Source: G965237725 sp965237725
GTDB taxonomy: Bacteria; Pseudomonadota; Gammaproteobacteria; Arenicellales; Poriferihabitantaceae
DNA length: 64,000 nucleotides
Direction: 5' to 3'
NCBI GenBank assembly: GCA_965237725.1
Contig: OZ250151.1
Location: 2,232,001-2,296,000, forward strand
Shown: positions 17,209 to 26,255 of the stretch, piece by piece
How positions within the stretch are numbered: position 1 is the first letter of the stretch
Layout of the letters: every line of letters starts with the position of its first letter
Program-made: the position numbers and the translations under genes
The notes under the pieces: generated by a model
Told to the model about the DNA's origin: nothing
Seen by the model: the letters and a program-made list of their open reading frames with translations, nothing else
The model's database searches: none

Positions 17209-17832
17209 TTATGGTGTAGGCAACAAAGGTTGAAGCGACGGCCATATGTGATCCAGCAAGAGCGGTTGTGCTTCGGCGGTTGGATGCAAACCATCGGCTT
17301 GAATTAAATCAAAATCCAGCGCAACGGGTTCCAGAAAAAAGGGAACAAACTCAAGTTTGAACTCAACTGCCAGCTTGCTATAAACGTCTTCAAACTGTTG
17401 TGAAAAAGCTTTTCCATAATTAGGCGGAATCTTCATCCCAAGTAACAGTATTTTGGCTCCTGATCCCTGGATTGCCGCAATCATATGCGACAAATTCTTG
17501 CTTAACTGTTCTGTTTCTAATCCTTGCAGCCCATCATTGGAACCAAGAGCCAGCACAACCAGGTCAGGCTTATGCAATTTGAGTTCGCTGTCGACCCGTA
17601 TAGCACCGCCATGGGAAGTTTCTCCTGGGATACTGGCATTGACCACCTTGATAAATTGATTTTGGACACGATGTTCCAATAAAGAAACCCAACCGTCTTG
17701 GGGGGGAATATTATAGGCGGAACTTAAACTGTCTCCCCAGATCAATATTGTGTAACCGAAAGCACTACCAGGCATTGCTAGTAAGAGCAACGTCAGCTTA
17801 AGTAGTGCGATCTTATTTCTTATATTCACCAT
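17209..17832 (-). CDS. tesA: TesA-type arylesterase / lysophospholipase / thioesterase I
   Basis: 207 residues of the SGNH hydrolase family. Signal peptide at about 1-26 directs it to the periplasm. The four blocks are complete: nucleophile Ser35 in WGDSLSSAY, Gly in PGETSHGG, Asn in LGSNDGLQG, and Asp180/His183 in DGLHPTAEA. It hydrolyses acyl thioesters, lysophospholipids and short-chain esters. It is divergent from ybbA with 30 bases between start codons, as in most gammaproteobacteria, so overlapping promoters are likely. Confidence 0.95.
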   Translation of the reverse strand: MVNIRNKIALLKLTLLLLAMPGSAFGYTILIWGDSLSSAYNIPPQDGWVSLLEHRVQNQFIKVVNASIPGETSHGGAIRVDSELKLHKPDLVVLALGSNDGLQGLETEQLSKNLSHMIAAIQGSGAKILLLGMKIPPNYGKAFSQQFEDVYSKLAVEFKLEFVPFFLEPVALDFDLIQADGLHPTAEAQPLLLDHIWPSLQPLLPTP

Positions 17833-17862
17833 TAATTTTTCGGATTAAATAAATCAACTCTG

Positions 17863-18555
17863 ATGCCCCATTCTAACAATACGGTAACCAATGCAGTTCT
17901 TGAAGCCAATGATATAACCAAAAATGTATCTCTAGGGAACCATGAGATAGAAATTCTTAAAAACTTGTCACTTCGTATTCCATCCGGAAGTACGGTATCG
18001 ATTTCGGGAACTTCAGGTTCCGGAAAAACAACCCTTCTCGCCATCCTTGCAGGTCTGGAAACTCCAAGCTCCGGATCCGTCAATATGCTCGGCAAAAATC
18101 TGAACGGTTTGGATGAAGACAAACGTGCAGAATTGAGAAACGGTACAGTGGGATTTGTTTTTCAATCATTCCATCTTCTCCCCAATCTAACTGCCGAAGA
18201 AAACGTATCACTGGCCCTCGAGGTTACCCCAGGAAGCAAAAATATAGCCTCAAGAAGTAAGGCTGCCCTTGAACAAGTTGGGTTAGCACAACGGTTTGAA
18301 CATCTTCCTTCACAGCTAAGTGGTGGCGAACAACAGCGCGTCGCACTTGCCCGAGCGATGGTGTCTCAACCGGAAATACTGTTTGCCGACGAACCCACAG
18401 GAAATCTGGATCATGCTACGGGGGAATCAATTTCGGAGCTCATGTTTACCCTATGCAGGAATACGCAATCTACGTTGCTGCTGGTCACTCATGATTCCAA
18501 TTTAGCCCGCCAGTGTGACTTGAGATTTCATCTAGAAGCAGGTCAGTTAACCTGA
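17863..18555 (+). CDS. ybbA: ABC transporter ATP-binding protein YbbA (LolD-like)
   Basis: 230 residues. Walker A GTSGSGKT at 49-56, Q-loop FVFQSFHLLP, signature LSGGEQQRVALARA, Walker B ILFADEPTG and switch His in LVTHD are all present. The family is the MacB/LolD type, which couples ATP hydrolysis to movement of periplasmic domains of a partner permease rather than to transport through the membrane. The partner is ybbP, 13 bases downstream. Known role of YbbA-YbbP is poorly defined; the conserved pairing with tesA suggests lipid or acyl-substrate handling at the inner membrane. Confidence 0.94.
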   Translation: MPHSNNTVTNAVLEANDITKNVSLGNHEIEILKNLSLRIPSGSTVSISGTSGSGKTTLLAILAGLETPSSGSVNMLGKNLNGLDEDKRAELRNGTVGFVFQSFHLLPNLTAEENVSLALEVTPGSKNIASRSKAALEQVGLAQRFEHLPSQLSGGEQQRVALARAMVSQPEILFADEPTGNLDHATGESISELMFTLCRNTQSTLLLVTHDSNLARQCDLRFHLEAGQLT

Positions 18556-18568
18556 CACTTCGATTGTC

Positions 18569-21067
18569 ATGGCAAACACACTAAAACGAAATTCCAGGCT
18601 CGGCGAATTCAAACTGCTGATCTTGGCGGTACTGCTAGTCGCGGTCGCGTTATCAACGGTCGGTACATTTGGCGATCGAATGGAAAAGACCATGCAATCG
18701 AAAACCAGTGCGCTACTGGGTGCTGACGCGATGATTTCATCCGCGCGTCCTCTGAGTGAAGATTACATCGCGCTGGCCCATGGTCTGAATGTAGAAGTTG
18801 CACAATCAATCAGCTTCCTCAGCATGGCAATTTCAGATGAGGAGAGTCAACTTGCAGGTGTCCGTGCGGTGACCTCAAACTACCCGCTTCGCGGACAGGT
18901 CACGCTTCAACCCAGTACTAAAGATACTGCAACGATTCAAATGGAGAGGGGTCCCGCACAAGGATCTGTTTGGACAGCCATGCAACTTGTCAGTGATCTC
19001 AATCTTGAATCGAACCCAAATTTAAGTATTGGGGAATTACCTCTGAAATTCGAGGGTTCCATTTTGATTGAACCTGAAGGCGGTGCAGGCATGCTACGCT
19101 TCGCGCCTCGGGTGATAATGAATCTGGAAGATGCAAAGAATACGGGCCTACTGGCGCCCGGTAGTCGGGCGCGTTATCGGTTTTTATTTGCCGGAAATCA
19201 AGATGCCCTGAATGATTTTGAGAGTCAGGTGGTCCCCATACTCAAAGAGCATGAGCGTTGGCAAATTGCAGACATTCGACGGGAAGAGGTTCGCGCTACT
19301 GTAGGGCGAATCGTATCCTATGTTCGATTGGCCATTTTACTTTCGGTTATCCTGTCTGTGGTTGCCATGTCTCTTGCTGCACAAGGGCTATGGGGAAGGC
19401 AGGTTACTGAAATTGCATTATTGAGATGCCTCGGGCAATCCCATAGATCGACCTTTCGATCCGTAGCAAAAAACTATTTTCTTACCATAATTCCCACAGT
19501 GTTGATTGGTGTTGGCATTGGTTTTGTAGTCCAGGAAATAGCGGCGCGTTTTGTGCATTTCGCTACCGGAATTTCACTTTCACCTGCGAGCCTACTACCG
19601 TCAATCTGGGCTCTGTTACTTTGCATACTCGCAGCAAGCGCAGTGGTACTTCCACTCATATTTGCCATTCGAAAGGTGCCCGCAATGAGTTTACTCAGAG
19701 TCGGACAAACCGATCGAGTGAACAGCTATGGATTAATTCTTGGCAGTATCGCCGCATTTATCGTCGTCATTACCATGCTGCTTTCTAGGGACCTGATTCT
19801 GGGCGCGTTGGTTCTTTTGGGCATTCTCGGTACCGCGGTACTCATGTGGATCCTGATTCGATTATTCATCCATCTCGTGTCGCGTTTGACCGAAGTCAAA
19901 TCCGGCCCAGGCTATGTCGCGCTGAAATCCATTTCCGCCAATGGCAACCGTAGCGCATGGATTGCCAGTACTTTTGGGTCCATTGCATTTGCATTGGTGT
20001 TGCTTGGCATAATCAGAGTCGACGTCCTGAACACATGGCAGAACAGTATTCCGGACAATGCCCCTAACCTGTTTCTAATTAACATTAAGGAAGTTGATCG
20101 GGAACCATTGGAGCGGTTTCTTGAGGACAATGGCGTGGGTGAAATTACGATGTACGCCATAATCCGCGGCCGCATTGCGAAAATTAATGGTGTAGGGGCT
20201 TCGGAATTGAAATTCGATTCCGAAGATTCCCTCCATAGAATCAATCACGAATACAACATGACGGAATCCAGTGAATTACCTGGGGACAATAAAATTATTT
20301 CCGGTCAGTGGTTCAAGCCCGAGTTAGGCAATCCGGAATTATCAATAGAAGCGGACACAGCCGAAGTACTATCCCTAAAGGTAGGGGATGAAGTCACCCT
20401 GGATGTTGCCGGCGTTCCATACACTGCAGCGGTCACCAGCATTCGGCAAGTGAACTGGGAGAGTATGCGGTCCAATTTTTACCTGATCGCATCACCCGGG
20501 TTTTTCAAGGAGGCCCCACGTACATTCGTATCTGGCATTCATGTCTCCGAAGATTTGAATGCCTTGGTCTCCGCGGTGGGGCAAAATTTTCAGAGTGTGA
20601 CCGCTATTAATCTGGAAATGATCATCTCGCGATTCAAAAGTCTGGTGACCCAGGGTAGCGAAGCGATCTCAATGGTATTTCTGTTCACCCTTCTATCCGC
20701 AGCGTTAGTTTTTGTCGGCATACTCCAGGGCCAAAGGACGTCAAGATCTAAGGAAATTGCGCTTTTGAAAACCATGGGTGCGAGAACACAATTTATTCGC
20801 AAGTCCACAGTTTACGAATTTGCAATTCTGGGTGGTATCGCCGGCCTCATCGGCAGTACCCTGGCGGTAGTTACCGGTATCTGGTTGGCAAACTACTTAT
20901 TTGATTTGGAAATGAGCGTTCCACTGGAGTGGATTCTCTCAAGCACCTTGATTGGAATGATCATCGTTGCCGCCACAGGTTATACCAGCATTCACAAAAT
21001 TCTGAAGATAGTTCCCAAACGACTCCTGATGGAGGAGAGCGGATATCTCGGATTGCGTAACACTTAA
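18569..21067 (+). CDS. ybbP: FtsX-like ABC permease YbbP
   Basis: 832 residues, the large permease partner of YbbA. It has one N-terminal membrane helix (about 14-33), then a periplasmic region, three or four helices around 255-370 (first FtsX block), further helices at 385-440, another periplasmic region, and a final FtsX block (about 705-815) with ALLKTMGARTQFIRKS, the coupling-helix motif facing the ATPase. The family normally has ten helices. The last 84 codons and the following region are duplicated at 43.4 kb. Confidence 0.92.
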   Translation: MANTLKRNSRLGEFKLLILAVLLVAVALSTVGTFGDRMEKTMQSKTSALLGADAMISSARPLSEDYIALAHGLNVEVAQSISFLSMAISDEESQLAGVRAVTSNYPLRGQVTLQPSTKDTATIQMERGPAQGSVWTAMQLVSDLNLESNPNLSIGELPLKFEGSILIEPEGGAGMLRFAPRVIMNLEDAKNTGLLAPGSRARYRFLFAGNQDALNDFESQVVPILKEHERWQIADIRREEVRATVGRIVSYVRLAILLSVILSVVAMSLAAQGLWGRQVTEIALLRCLGQSHRSTFRSVAKNYFLTIIPTVLIGVGIGFVVQEIAARFVHFATGISLSPASLLPSIWALLLCILAASAVVLPLIFAIRKVPAMSLLRVGQTDRVNSYGLILGSIAAFIVVITMLLSRDLILGALVLLGILGTAVLMWILIRLFIHLVSRLTEVKSGPGYVALKSISANGNRSAWIASTFGSIAFALVLLGIIRVDVLNTWQNSIPDNAPNLFLINIKEVDREPLERFLEDNGVGEITMYAIIRGRIAKINGVGASELKFDSEDSLHRINHEYNMTESSELPGDNKIISGQWFKPELGNPELSIEADTAEVLSLKVGDEVTLDVAGVPYTAAVTSIRQVNWESMRSNFYLIASPGFFKEAPRTFVSGIHVSEDLNALVSAVGQNFQSVTAINLEMIISRFKSLVTQGSEAISMVFLFTLLSAALVFVGILQGQRTSRSKEIALLKTMGARTQFIRKSTVYEFAILGGIAGLIGSTLAVVTGIWLANYLFDLEMSVPLEWILSSTLIGMIIVAATGYTSIHKILKIVPKRLLMEESGYLGLRNT

Positions 21068-21143
21068 GCGTGAGAAGGTGAATCGAAATTTTGCCTAAGT
21101 ATCATTGTTAAATGACCTTCATTCCAAGCGATAATATGATTCG

Positions 21144-21204
21144 GAGATACGGGGTCAGGTCTTTGAACCAGGATACGGGGTCAGGTCTTTGAATTTGGAT
21201 TTTA
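21144..21204. repeat. REP element, two direct cores
   Basis: GATACGGGGTCAGGTCTTTG occurs at about 21146 and 21173, separated by AACCAG; the second runs on into AATTTGGATTTTATCC next to the Fic stop codon. It lies between the convergent ends of ybbP and the Fic gene, and the whole arrangement is repeated at 43.7 kb. Confidence 0.85.
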
Positions 21205-21206
21205 TC

Positions 21207-22352
21207 CTACTGCAATATTTCCATATAACTACTGTACTTATATCTTCTGTTTTTCCGATTCTCACCAATCTCCTCAATGATGCCGCAATCCTTTAACACA
21301 CCGATTGATTTTGTTGCGGTTGGTTTTGTTATGTCGAGGAGTTTGACAACACGTGGCATAGAAATTACCGGATTTCCAGGTAGTTTCTCGAACAGCTGAA
21401 TAGCAGATATCGTTACTTCTGGGCTGGCATGCAGTATTTTTCGGTCTTTATTTACCTGCCCATGCAATCTGCTTGCTGTTTCCGTCGCGTCTGATGCTAC
21501 AGTTGATACTCCAGTAAGGAAAAACCCAAACCAGCCCATCCAGTCCCCCCCCACCCGAACGCTCCCCAATCTTGAATAATACTCTGCCTGGTTTTGTTTG
21601 AAATAATGACTCAGATAAAGTAATGGGCTATGGAGTAAATTCCAATGTTCAAGCAATAATGTAATCAACATCCTCCCAATTCGGCCATTGCCATCAAGGT
21701 AGGGATGTATAGTTTCAAACTGCACATGTGATGCGGCGATTCGGAGCAACAGCGGCAAAGTATCTTCTTTGTGCCACCAGTCTTCCATGTCTCCCAGAAG
21801 CTGTTGGATATTGAGGGGAGGAGGTGGAACAAAGATTGCTGTTCCCGGTCTTGAACCGCCAATCCAGTTTTGTGATGTTCTTAATTCTCCAGGTTGTTTG
21901 TTAGACCCGCGTACGCCCTGCATTAGCCTTAAATGGCACTGGTTAAGAAGTCGGATGGAGAGCGGTAGCCCTCGAGACGTGTCTAGCTCTTTGAAGGCGT
22001 AGTTGATTGCGTTAACATAATTCGCCACTTCCTCTATATCAGCGACAGCAGAATCACCTGGTTGATTCAGGTGCTCGTAGGAGAAAATATCTGTGAGTGT
22101 TGCCTGGGTTCCTTCTATCTCGGAAGATAGTAATGCTTCTTTTCGGACGAATGCGTAGATAAACCAATCCAATGACGGGATCATTTGCCCAGCAATTTGG
22201 AGTTTTGATAGTGCGAGCTCTGCTTCTCGTAGCTGACACCCGAGTCTGACCAGATCTTTTTTGGATAATCTGGGTGGCAGGTTATCCGGGACGAAAGCTT
22301 TGACGCTTTCTCCGTCAATGCTGGTTGTTACGTATTTTCCTGTTGATTTCAT
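21207..22352 (-). CDS. Fic-family protein with N-terminal inhibitory motif (probable AMP transferase)
   Basis: 381 residues. The Fic active site HPYLDGNGRIGR is at 216-227, matching HxFx(D/E)GNGRxxR with Tyr for Phe. The autoinhibitory motif (S/T)xxxE(G/N) is present as SSEIEG at 76-81, so this is a class II Fic protein held off by its own N-terminal helix. The C-terminus (about 310-375) looks like a winged helix (VVKLLDITKPTATKSIGVL). Known members transfer AMP from ATP to hydroxyl side chains of target proteins; targets here are unknown. It is alone on its strand, with no antitoxin gene. Its 3-prime 219 bases are duplicated at 43713-43931. Confidence 0.92.
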   Translation of the reverse strand: MKSTGKYVTTSIDGESVKAFVPDNLPPRLSKKDLVRLGCQLREAELALSKLQIAGQMIPSLDWFIYAFVRKEALLSSEIEGTQATLTDIFSYEHLNQPGDSAVADIEEVANYVNAINYAFKELDTSRGLPLSIRLLNQCHLRLMQGVRGSNKQPGELRTSQNWIGGSRPGTAIFVPPPPLNIQQLLGDMEDWWHKEDTLPLLLRIAASHVQFETIHPYLDGNGRIGRMLITLLLEHWNLLHSPLLYLSHYFKQNQAEYYSRLGSVRVGGDWMGWFGFFLTGVSTVASDATETASRLHGQVNKDRKILHASPEVTISAIQLFEKLPGNPVISMPRVVKLLDITKPTATKSIGVLKDCGIIEEIGENRKNRRYKYSSYMEILQ

Positions 22353-22615
22353 AGTAAAGCATTATTTACTATCCATCTAACAAAGTAAAGACTGCTTTAC
22401 TATGAAATTGCTTTGGTAATAGTCGATTTACCAACAGGCCGAATAGATAAGTCTCATGCTGGATTTCGACATCCGCCGACCAGATGGAGATGATCGATAC
22501 CGTTCTGCACCATCTGAGCTTGGTCCACGTATTTTTGGGCCAAGAGGCGGGCAGATTTATTTAGATACAAAATTTGGTGAGAGAGCATTATTTGATTTCG
22601 AGCTCCATTCAACAT
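22353..22615. other. Junction region with a short RHS scrap
   Basis: Bases 22427-22468 (AACAGGCCGAATAGATAAGT and on to CTCATGCTGGATTTCG) match, on the minus strand, codons for EIQHETYLF-LL of the large RHS gene. The sequence beyond, to 22615, encodes a plus-strand ORF with no recognised family. Confidence 0.55.
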
Positions 22616-22867
22616 TCAAGAACTGCCAATATGTTCCGGTATTTCCGGTATTTCCGGTATTTCCGGTAATTCGGGAAGATCCGGTATCTTTATCGGGTCC
22701 GGTATCTTTATCGGGTTAGACTCAATTTCATCAACTATCTGTTGTACTTCATCTTGCGTATTCTGAATCTGTTCCGGTACATCGGCGCCAGAGCTAGATG
22801 AACCACCACCACAGCCTGACAGGGTAATTAGGATAAGGATTGTTACTAATTGTGTATAGATTTTCAT
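22616..22867 (-). CDS. Small lipoprotein with Pro/Glu/Ile tandem repeats
   Basis: 83 residues from the ATG at 22867, chosen because it opens a standard lipoprotein leader: MKIYTQLVTILILITLSGC with Cys19 in the lipobox LSGC and GGGSSSSG after it. The tail is repetitive: KIPDP twice (an 18-base perfect tandem at 22681-22716), then PEIPEIPEIPE (9-base units at 22634-22665). Such tails usually reach through or lie along the envelope; no function known. It lies in the RHS-debris region and shares the GCGGGSS beginning with two lipoproteins at 24.3-25.1 kb. Confidence 0.6.
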   Translation of the reverse strand: MKIYTQLVTILILITLSGCGGGSSSSGADVPEQIQNTQDEVQQIVDEIESNPIKIPDPIKIPDLPELPEIPEIPEIPEHIGSS

Positions 22868-23044
22868 CTTGTAAACTCCATTTCTTTGTTGTCGTTTATC
22901 TAATTTCAACTCAAAAGATTAATTCATAGCGTGATTTAGATGACCCAGAGTCGCCGTTCCGTCTTGATTAGTTAAAGCAACCGACTGGAACTATAAAATT
23001 GTTGGTAGCACCTGCTTCGGTTGAAAATGTGGAACACGCTGTTG

Positions 23045-23395
23045 ATGAAAATACCGAAATTGCCACAAACGCAAATATTCCAAAGAACCAGGCGTTTAAC
23101 TTTTAAGCAAACATTCGAGCTGACAACAAAATTACTTTGTTTTGGAGCATCCGTATTGTCTGCCCGGATCTGTGTATCAATCCACCTGCCATCGAAGTGC
23201 GTCACCCAAAAAAGATTTAGAGGGGAAATCTACATGGCTAGTAATTGAACAACGATATCAAGAAATTGAATATGACGCAGCTGGCTAGACCGAGTTCGCT
23301 TTCAAAAAACTGCCTCCAAAAATGCCCGATCTATGTGAACAACTACAATTCGGGTTTCGACAATCCCTAACAGTGCAAACGTAGGATTTCCCGTC
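23045..23395. repeat. About 350-base dispersed repeat, copy 1
   Basis: From CCGAAATTGCCACAAACGC to about CAGTGCAAACGTAGGATT it aligns with 25530-25880. Both share TTGTTTTGGAGCATCC, GGGAAATCTACATGGCT and GAATATGACGCA. No intact ORF spans it. One plus-strand frame gives similar peptides in both copies (SVYQ-N/S-CH, then WLV(V/I)E...QE(L/I)EYDA), so it was probably once coding; a faint likeness to IS200-type TnpA is possible. Confidence 0.65.
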
Positions 23396-23437
23396 AACGT
23401 GTAATCCTAGTATTTTATAGAATGGTTGAAACGAACG

Positions 23438-23680
23438 TCATATCACTTTCTCAAAACTGGATTTAGAAATAACGCCAAAATATCCAAGTATTGGCCCCAC
23501 TAGCCAAAAATTCTCGATACCGCCCTGTCTTGTCCAGTAAAGCCACCTTTGATTATCGATGGTACCAGTAAAGATTTTTACGATTATGTCAGTGCGTGAC
23601 GCCAGATTGCCCAACAGGCTGAATAGATAAGTCTCATGCTGGATTTCGCCCTGCTTAAAGGTTACGCACTCTGGCCCCAT
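23438..23680 (-). pseudogene. RHS scrap fused to an unrelated C-terminus
   Basis: Residues 9-32 (KQGEIQHETYLF, LLGNLASRTDI) are nearly identical to the large RHS protein just before its core (about residues 2075-2100), but the frame then leaves RHS and continues for about 48 residues (IVKIFTGTIDNQRWLYW and on) that I do not recognise. The DNA match is about 70 bases (23585-23660). It could be a displaced RHS cassette end of the sort that accumulates behind rhs genes. Confidence 0.6.
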
Positions 23681-23696
23681 TTATTCTTTCTCTTAG

Positions 23697-24221
23697 CTAC
23701 TCATTCGTATCTATTTCTTCACCATTTTCCGAAATATAGGTACCTTCAACCAACTCATACTTACTCATAAAGTATTTTCCATCGATACTGTCGATTTGTT
23801 CCAGTCTGTTCCTGGAAAAAACCAACCCCAGCGTTGGTATTTGCTTCACAAATATGACATCACCTTCATTTGCAGTAATTTCAATAGACGCCCAATTTTC
23901 TGCTTTGGAATTCACAACGTGATCACCAACAGAAACGGGTACTAACAAATATTGCTTCCCTCTGGTATAGCCAATGTATTTTCCGTCTTCTTTCTTGCCA
24001 TCCAGATACACTTTAAACCGCACTGCAAACCCAAGTGCGGCAGGCCTTACAATATACACAAGAGCGTCTTCGTCGCTGGATTCGACTGGAAGCTCATATC
24101 CGCCAATTTCTGCCTGTTTTTCCTCTAGTGTAATTTTACTTGTGCTTGCGCATGCTGACAGTAGCGCGAATAAACCAAACAACACTCCAATTTTTGTAAC
24201 TCTGTTTCCTGATATATTCAT
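23697..24221 (-). CDS. DUF2846-like lipoprotein
   Basis: 174 residues. Lipoprotein leader with lipobox LLSAC (Cys24). The body resembles DUF2846 proteins: ALVYIVRPAALGFAVRFKVYLDG, then GYTRGKQYLLVPVSVGDHVV, and EGDVIFVKQIPTLGLV. These are small envelope lipoproteins of unknown role with a beta-sandwich-like fold. It is on the same strand as the RHS gene and the neighbouring lipoproteins, 43 bases from the next one upstream. Confidence 0.75.
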   Translation of the reverse strand: MNISGNRVTKIGVLFGLFALLSACASTSKITLEEKQAEIGGYELPVESSDEDALVYIVRPAALGFAVRFKVYLDGKKEDGKYIGYTRGKQYLLVPVSVGDHVVNSKAENWASIEITANEGDVIFVKQIPTLGLVFSRNRLEQIDSIDGKYFMSKYELVEGTYISENGEEIDTNE

Positions 24222-24264
24222 AATTTCCTCAAAGTTTTCTAATTTCCATTTATTGAATTTCGAT

Positions 24265-24654
24265 TCATACGGGTGTGCTGCAAATCAATTCGGGCGCAAG
24301 GAGTCCATCATCTCCAGGGAAAATTAATGGCACAGAAGGAACTGCACAAGAAAAATGCTTTACTTGAAAATCAAGAAAATCTCTGCTTTCACCAACTCCA
24401 AGTCTAAAAGTTTCAGAAAATGGCGGCCCAATAAAGTACTTTCCAACATTTACAGCGGTACCACAATTATTTGTTAATCGAATCATCTTTATCGTAACAA
24501 CCGTTCCAGAATTGAATTTTGTCTGATTGACACAACTATTTGAGTTTGCAGCAACATTTCCGCCACCACTTCCACTAGATCCGCCACCACAACCCGATAT
24601 GCCGACAATCAACGCCACGAAGCTAGCAAGTAATAACCTTCGATTTCTAGTCAC
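24265..24654 (-). CDS. Small lipoprotein, paralogue of the next gene upstream
   Basis: 129 residues. Leader FVALIVGISGCGGGSSGSGG with Cys22 in the lipobox. The mature part has two cysteines and the stretch MIRLTNNCGTAVNVGKYF, comparable to IMLTNRCDTNIIVRIL in the lipoprotein at 24705-25061; the shared layout (NxC, glycine, short beta strands, Cys near the end) marks them as diverged paralogues. Function unknown. Arrays of small lipoproteins behind an RHS gene may be immunity-like, but there is no direct evidence. Confidence 0.65.
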   Translation of the reverse strand: MTRNRRLLLASFVALIVGISGCGGGSSGSGGGNVAANSNSCVNQTKFNSGTVVTIKMIRLTNNCGTAVNVGKYFIGPPFSETFRLGVGESRDFLDFQVKHFSCAVPSVPLIFPGDDGLLAPELICSTPV

Positions 24655-24704
24655 CCCAACTCTCGGTAAAATTTTATATTTTTTGCGTAGAAATTTTCAA
24701 ACGT

Positions 24705-25061
24705 CTACTGACAATCAAATCCATCGCCCTGATTAACTGGGGTAAATGGAGCAATACATGATCCAAATTCAACAAAGGAATCGAGCCCATTAACATGATA
24801 GTTTATAGAGCTATTCGCAGCGATTGTGGCTGGATCGCCTGTGCCGCCGGTTAAAATTCGCACAATAATATTAGTATCACACCGATTTGTAAGCATGATT
24901 GAGCTGGCGCTTGTTGCATTTCCAATCAACAGACAACCGCTTCCATCTCTCTCCGATGAAGTCGTTACACCGCCGCCGCTGGACGAACCACCGCCACATC
25001 CGGATATTCCAACTATTAGTGCTACTAACGCGCCAAAAATATAATTACGATACTTATTCAT
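24705..25061 (-). CDS. Small lipoprotein
   Basis: 118 residues from the ATG at 25061; the frame extends upstream but that start lacks a leader. The leader GALVALIVGISGCGGGSS is almost the same as in the paralogue downstream, Cys22 being the lipidation site. The mature part is Gly/Ser/Thr-rich with cysteines at the start, middle (TNRC) and end (GFDC). It is the first of a minus-strand run of three lipoproteins that probably form one transcription unit. Confidence 0.65.
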   Translation of the reverse strand: MNKYRNYIFGALVALIVGISGCGGGSSSGGGVTTSSERDGSGCLLIGNATSASSIMLTNRCDTNIIVRILTGGTGDPATIAANSSINYHVNGLDSFVEFGSCIAPFTPVNQGDGFDCQ

Positions 25062-25264
25062 TTTATTTCCGTTTCTGTTGTTAACTTTATAATCCAAATT
25101 CTCCGATTTACTGCCACGACTTCATTCAATCAAACCTCATCTCCCAAACCCGTTAAATTTAATCAATTAGTCCAAACTAAAATTTATCATCTCTAACGGT
25201 ACTTCCCCTTTAGTTCGCTTCAAAGTTGCCAGGTTTGGTTACATCCCTTTCAATCAATAATTTC

Positions 25265-25400
25265 TACTCTGACCCTGATCATTGATCATTTGCCTGCCGG
25301 ACTGAATAACCTGGGTCGGCTTGTTGTGGACCGCGACGGTCATGGTGCGACCGTCTCTGGAGATCATGTTGCCGTTGGCGTCATAGTTGTAATAATTAAT
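25265..25400 (-). pseudogene. RHS YD-repeat scrap
   Basis: The minus strand reads YNYDANGNMISRDGRTM and then AVHNKPTQ, matching YTYDANGNMLSGDGRTI and GAHNKPIS of the large RHS protein (DNA near 29340-29410). No start, no continuation; a relic of a second rhs copy. Confidence 0.7.
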
Positions 25401-25410
25401 GCTCTGACCT

Positions 25411-25514
25411 CAATCTCAATCTCTGCAATCTCTGAATCTCTGTGAATCTCTGTGAATCTCTGGAATCTCTGCAATCTCTTGTGACCCCAATCTCTGAATC
25501 TCTGGAATCTCTGT
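25411..25514. repeat. Short tandem repeat of AATCTCTG
   Basis: About eleven imperfect units of AATCTCTG with occasional two-base inserts (GT, GG, C), interrupted once at 25477-25486. On the minus strand it would encode EI-P and QRF-like residues, but no gene with a leader uses it. Confidence 0.8.
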
Positions 25515-25529
25515 GTAACAAGCAGTTAA

Positions 25530-25880
25530 TGAGAAACCTAAAATTTCTACAAATGCCATAATTCCATAAAACCGGTCGCTAAACTTGTTAGTAATCATTC
25601 GAGCTGACAACAAATTAAATTTGTTTTGGAGCATCCAAATTGTCTTTCCAAATCTGTGTATCAGTTCAACTGCCATCTAGTTGCGTCACCAAAAGGAGAA
25701 TTAAAAGGGAAATCTACATGGCTGGTAGTTGAACGACAATGTCAAGAACTTGAATATGACGCAACTGGCTAGACAGAGTACGCTTCCAAAAACCTCCCAC
25801 CAAAAACGTCCGATCTGTGTGAACGACTACAATTCTGGTTTCGACAATTCCGAATAGTGGAAACGTGGAATACGGGCTGG
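25530..25880. repeat. About 350-base dispersed repeat, copy 2
   Basis: Second copy of the element at 23045-23395, in the same orientation; both begin after a lipoprotein/RHS scrap and end at about CGTGGAATACGG / CGTAGGATTTCC. Several frameshifts and stops separate the two copies. Confidence 0.65.
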
Positions 25881-26255
25881 GCATCCTACGCTAGTCAAAC
25901 GCATATTTGTATCTAAAACTATTTTTCTACACCAACAAAATTCTAAATTATTTTACCAGCCGTAGGATTGTATCGAGGTCTTTGTGTATCACTTGAGAGT
26001 CGGATATTAGGTATTGACCCCTTCGCATTCTGCCCCCTTTAGTTACTGAATATTCGACACGCTTTGGAATACAGCTGGAGTCGGTAAAGTGGAATCATTT
26101 GATAACGAAGATAAGTGGCTCGGTTAAGGCCCGTGGCAGGGTTAATTAGCTAAGTCAGCAGCCTTCTATTTTAACAAACAAAAACTGATTCTGTTTCCTT
26201 GATAGTCCTTGAATTTGAGTTATTAACCTCTTTAGTTCTCTATATTTGACTTGCA

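Larger units (their letters stand above)
25062..26255. other. 1.2 kb of debris: RHS scrap, tandem repeat, dispersed repeat
   Basis: No intact gene. It contains an RHS scrap (25265-25400), an 8-base tandem repeat (25411-25514) and a dispersed repeat (25530-25880). Nothing was recognised between 25881 and 26255. Confidence 0.55.

Noticed and set aside
22456..22719. Plus-strand ORF of 87 residues (DGDDRYRSAPSELGPRIFG...)
   Set aside because: It starts within an antisense RHS scrap and runs through the antisense of a lipoprotein's tandem repeat. The middle 40 residues look protein-like but I could assign no family.
25411..25514. Possible CRISPR array
   Set aside because: Units are 8-10 bases with no unique spacers and no cas genes are in the window.
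25416..25676. Minus-strand ORF of 86 residues
   Set aside because: It is made of the AATCTCTG tandem repeat and the decayed dispersed repeat.
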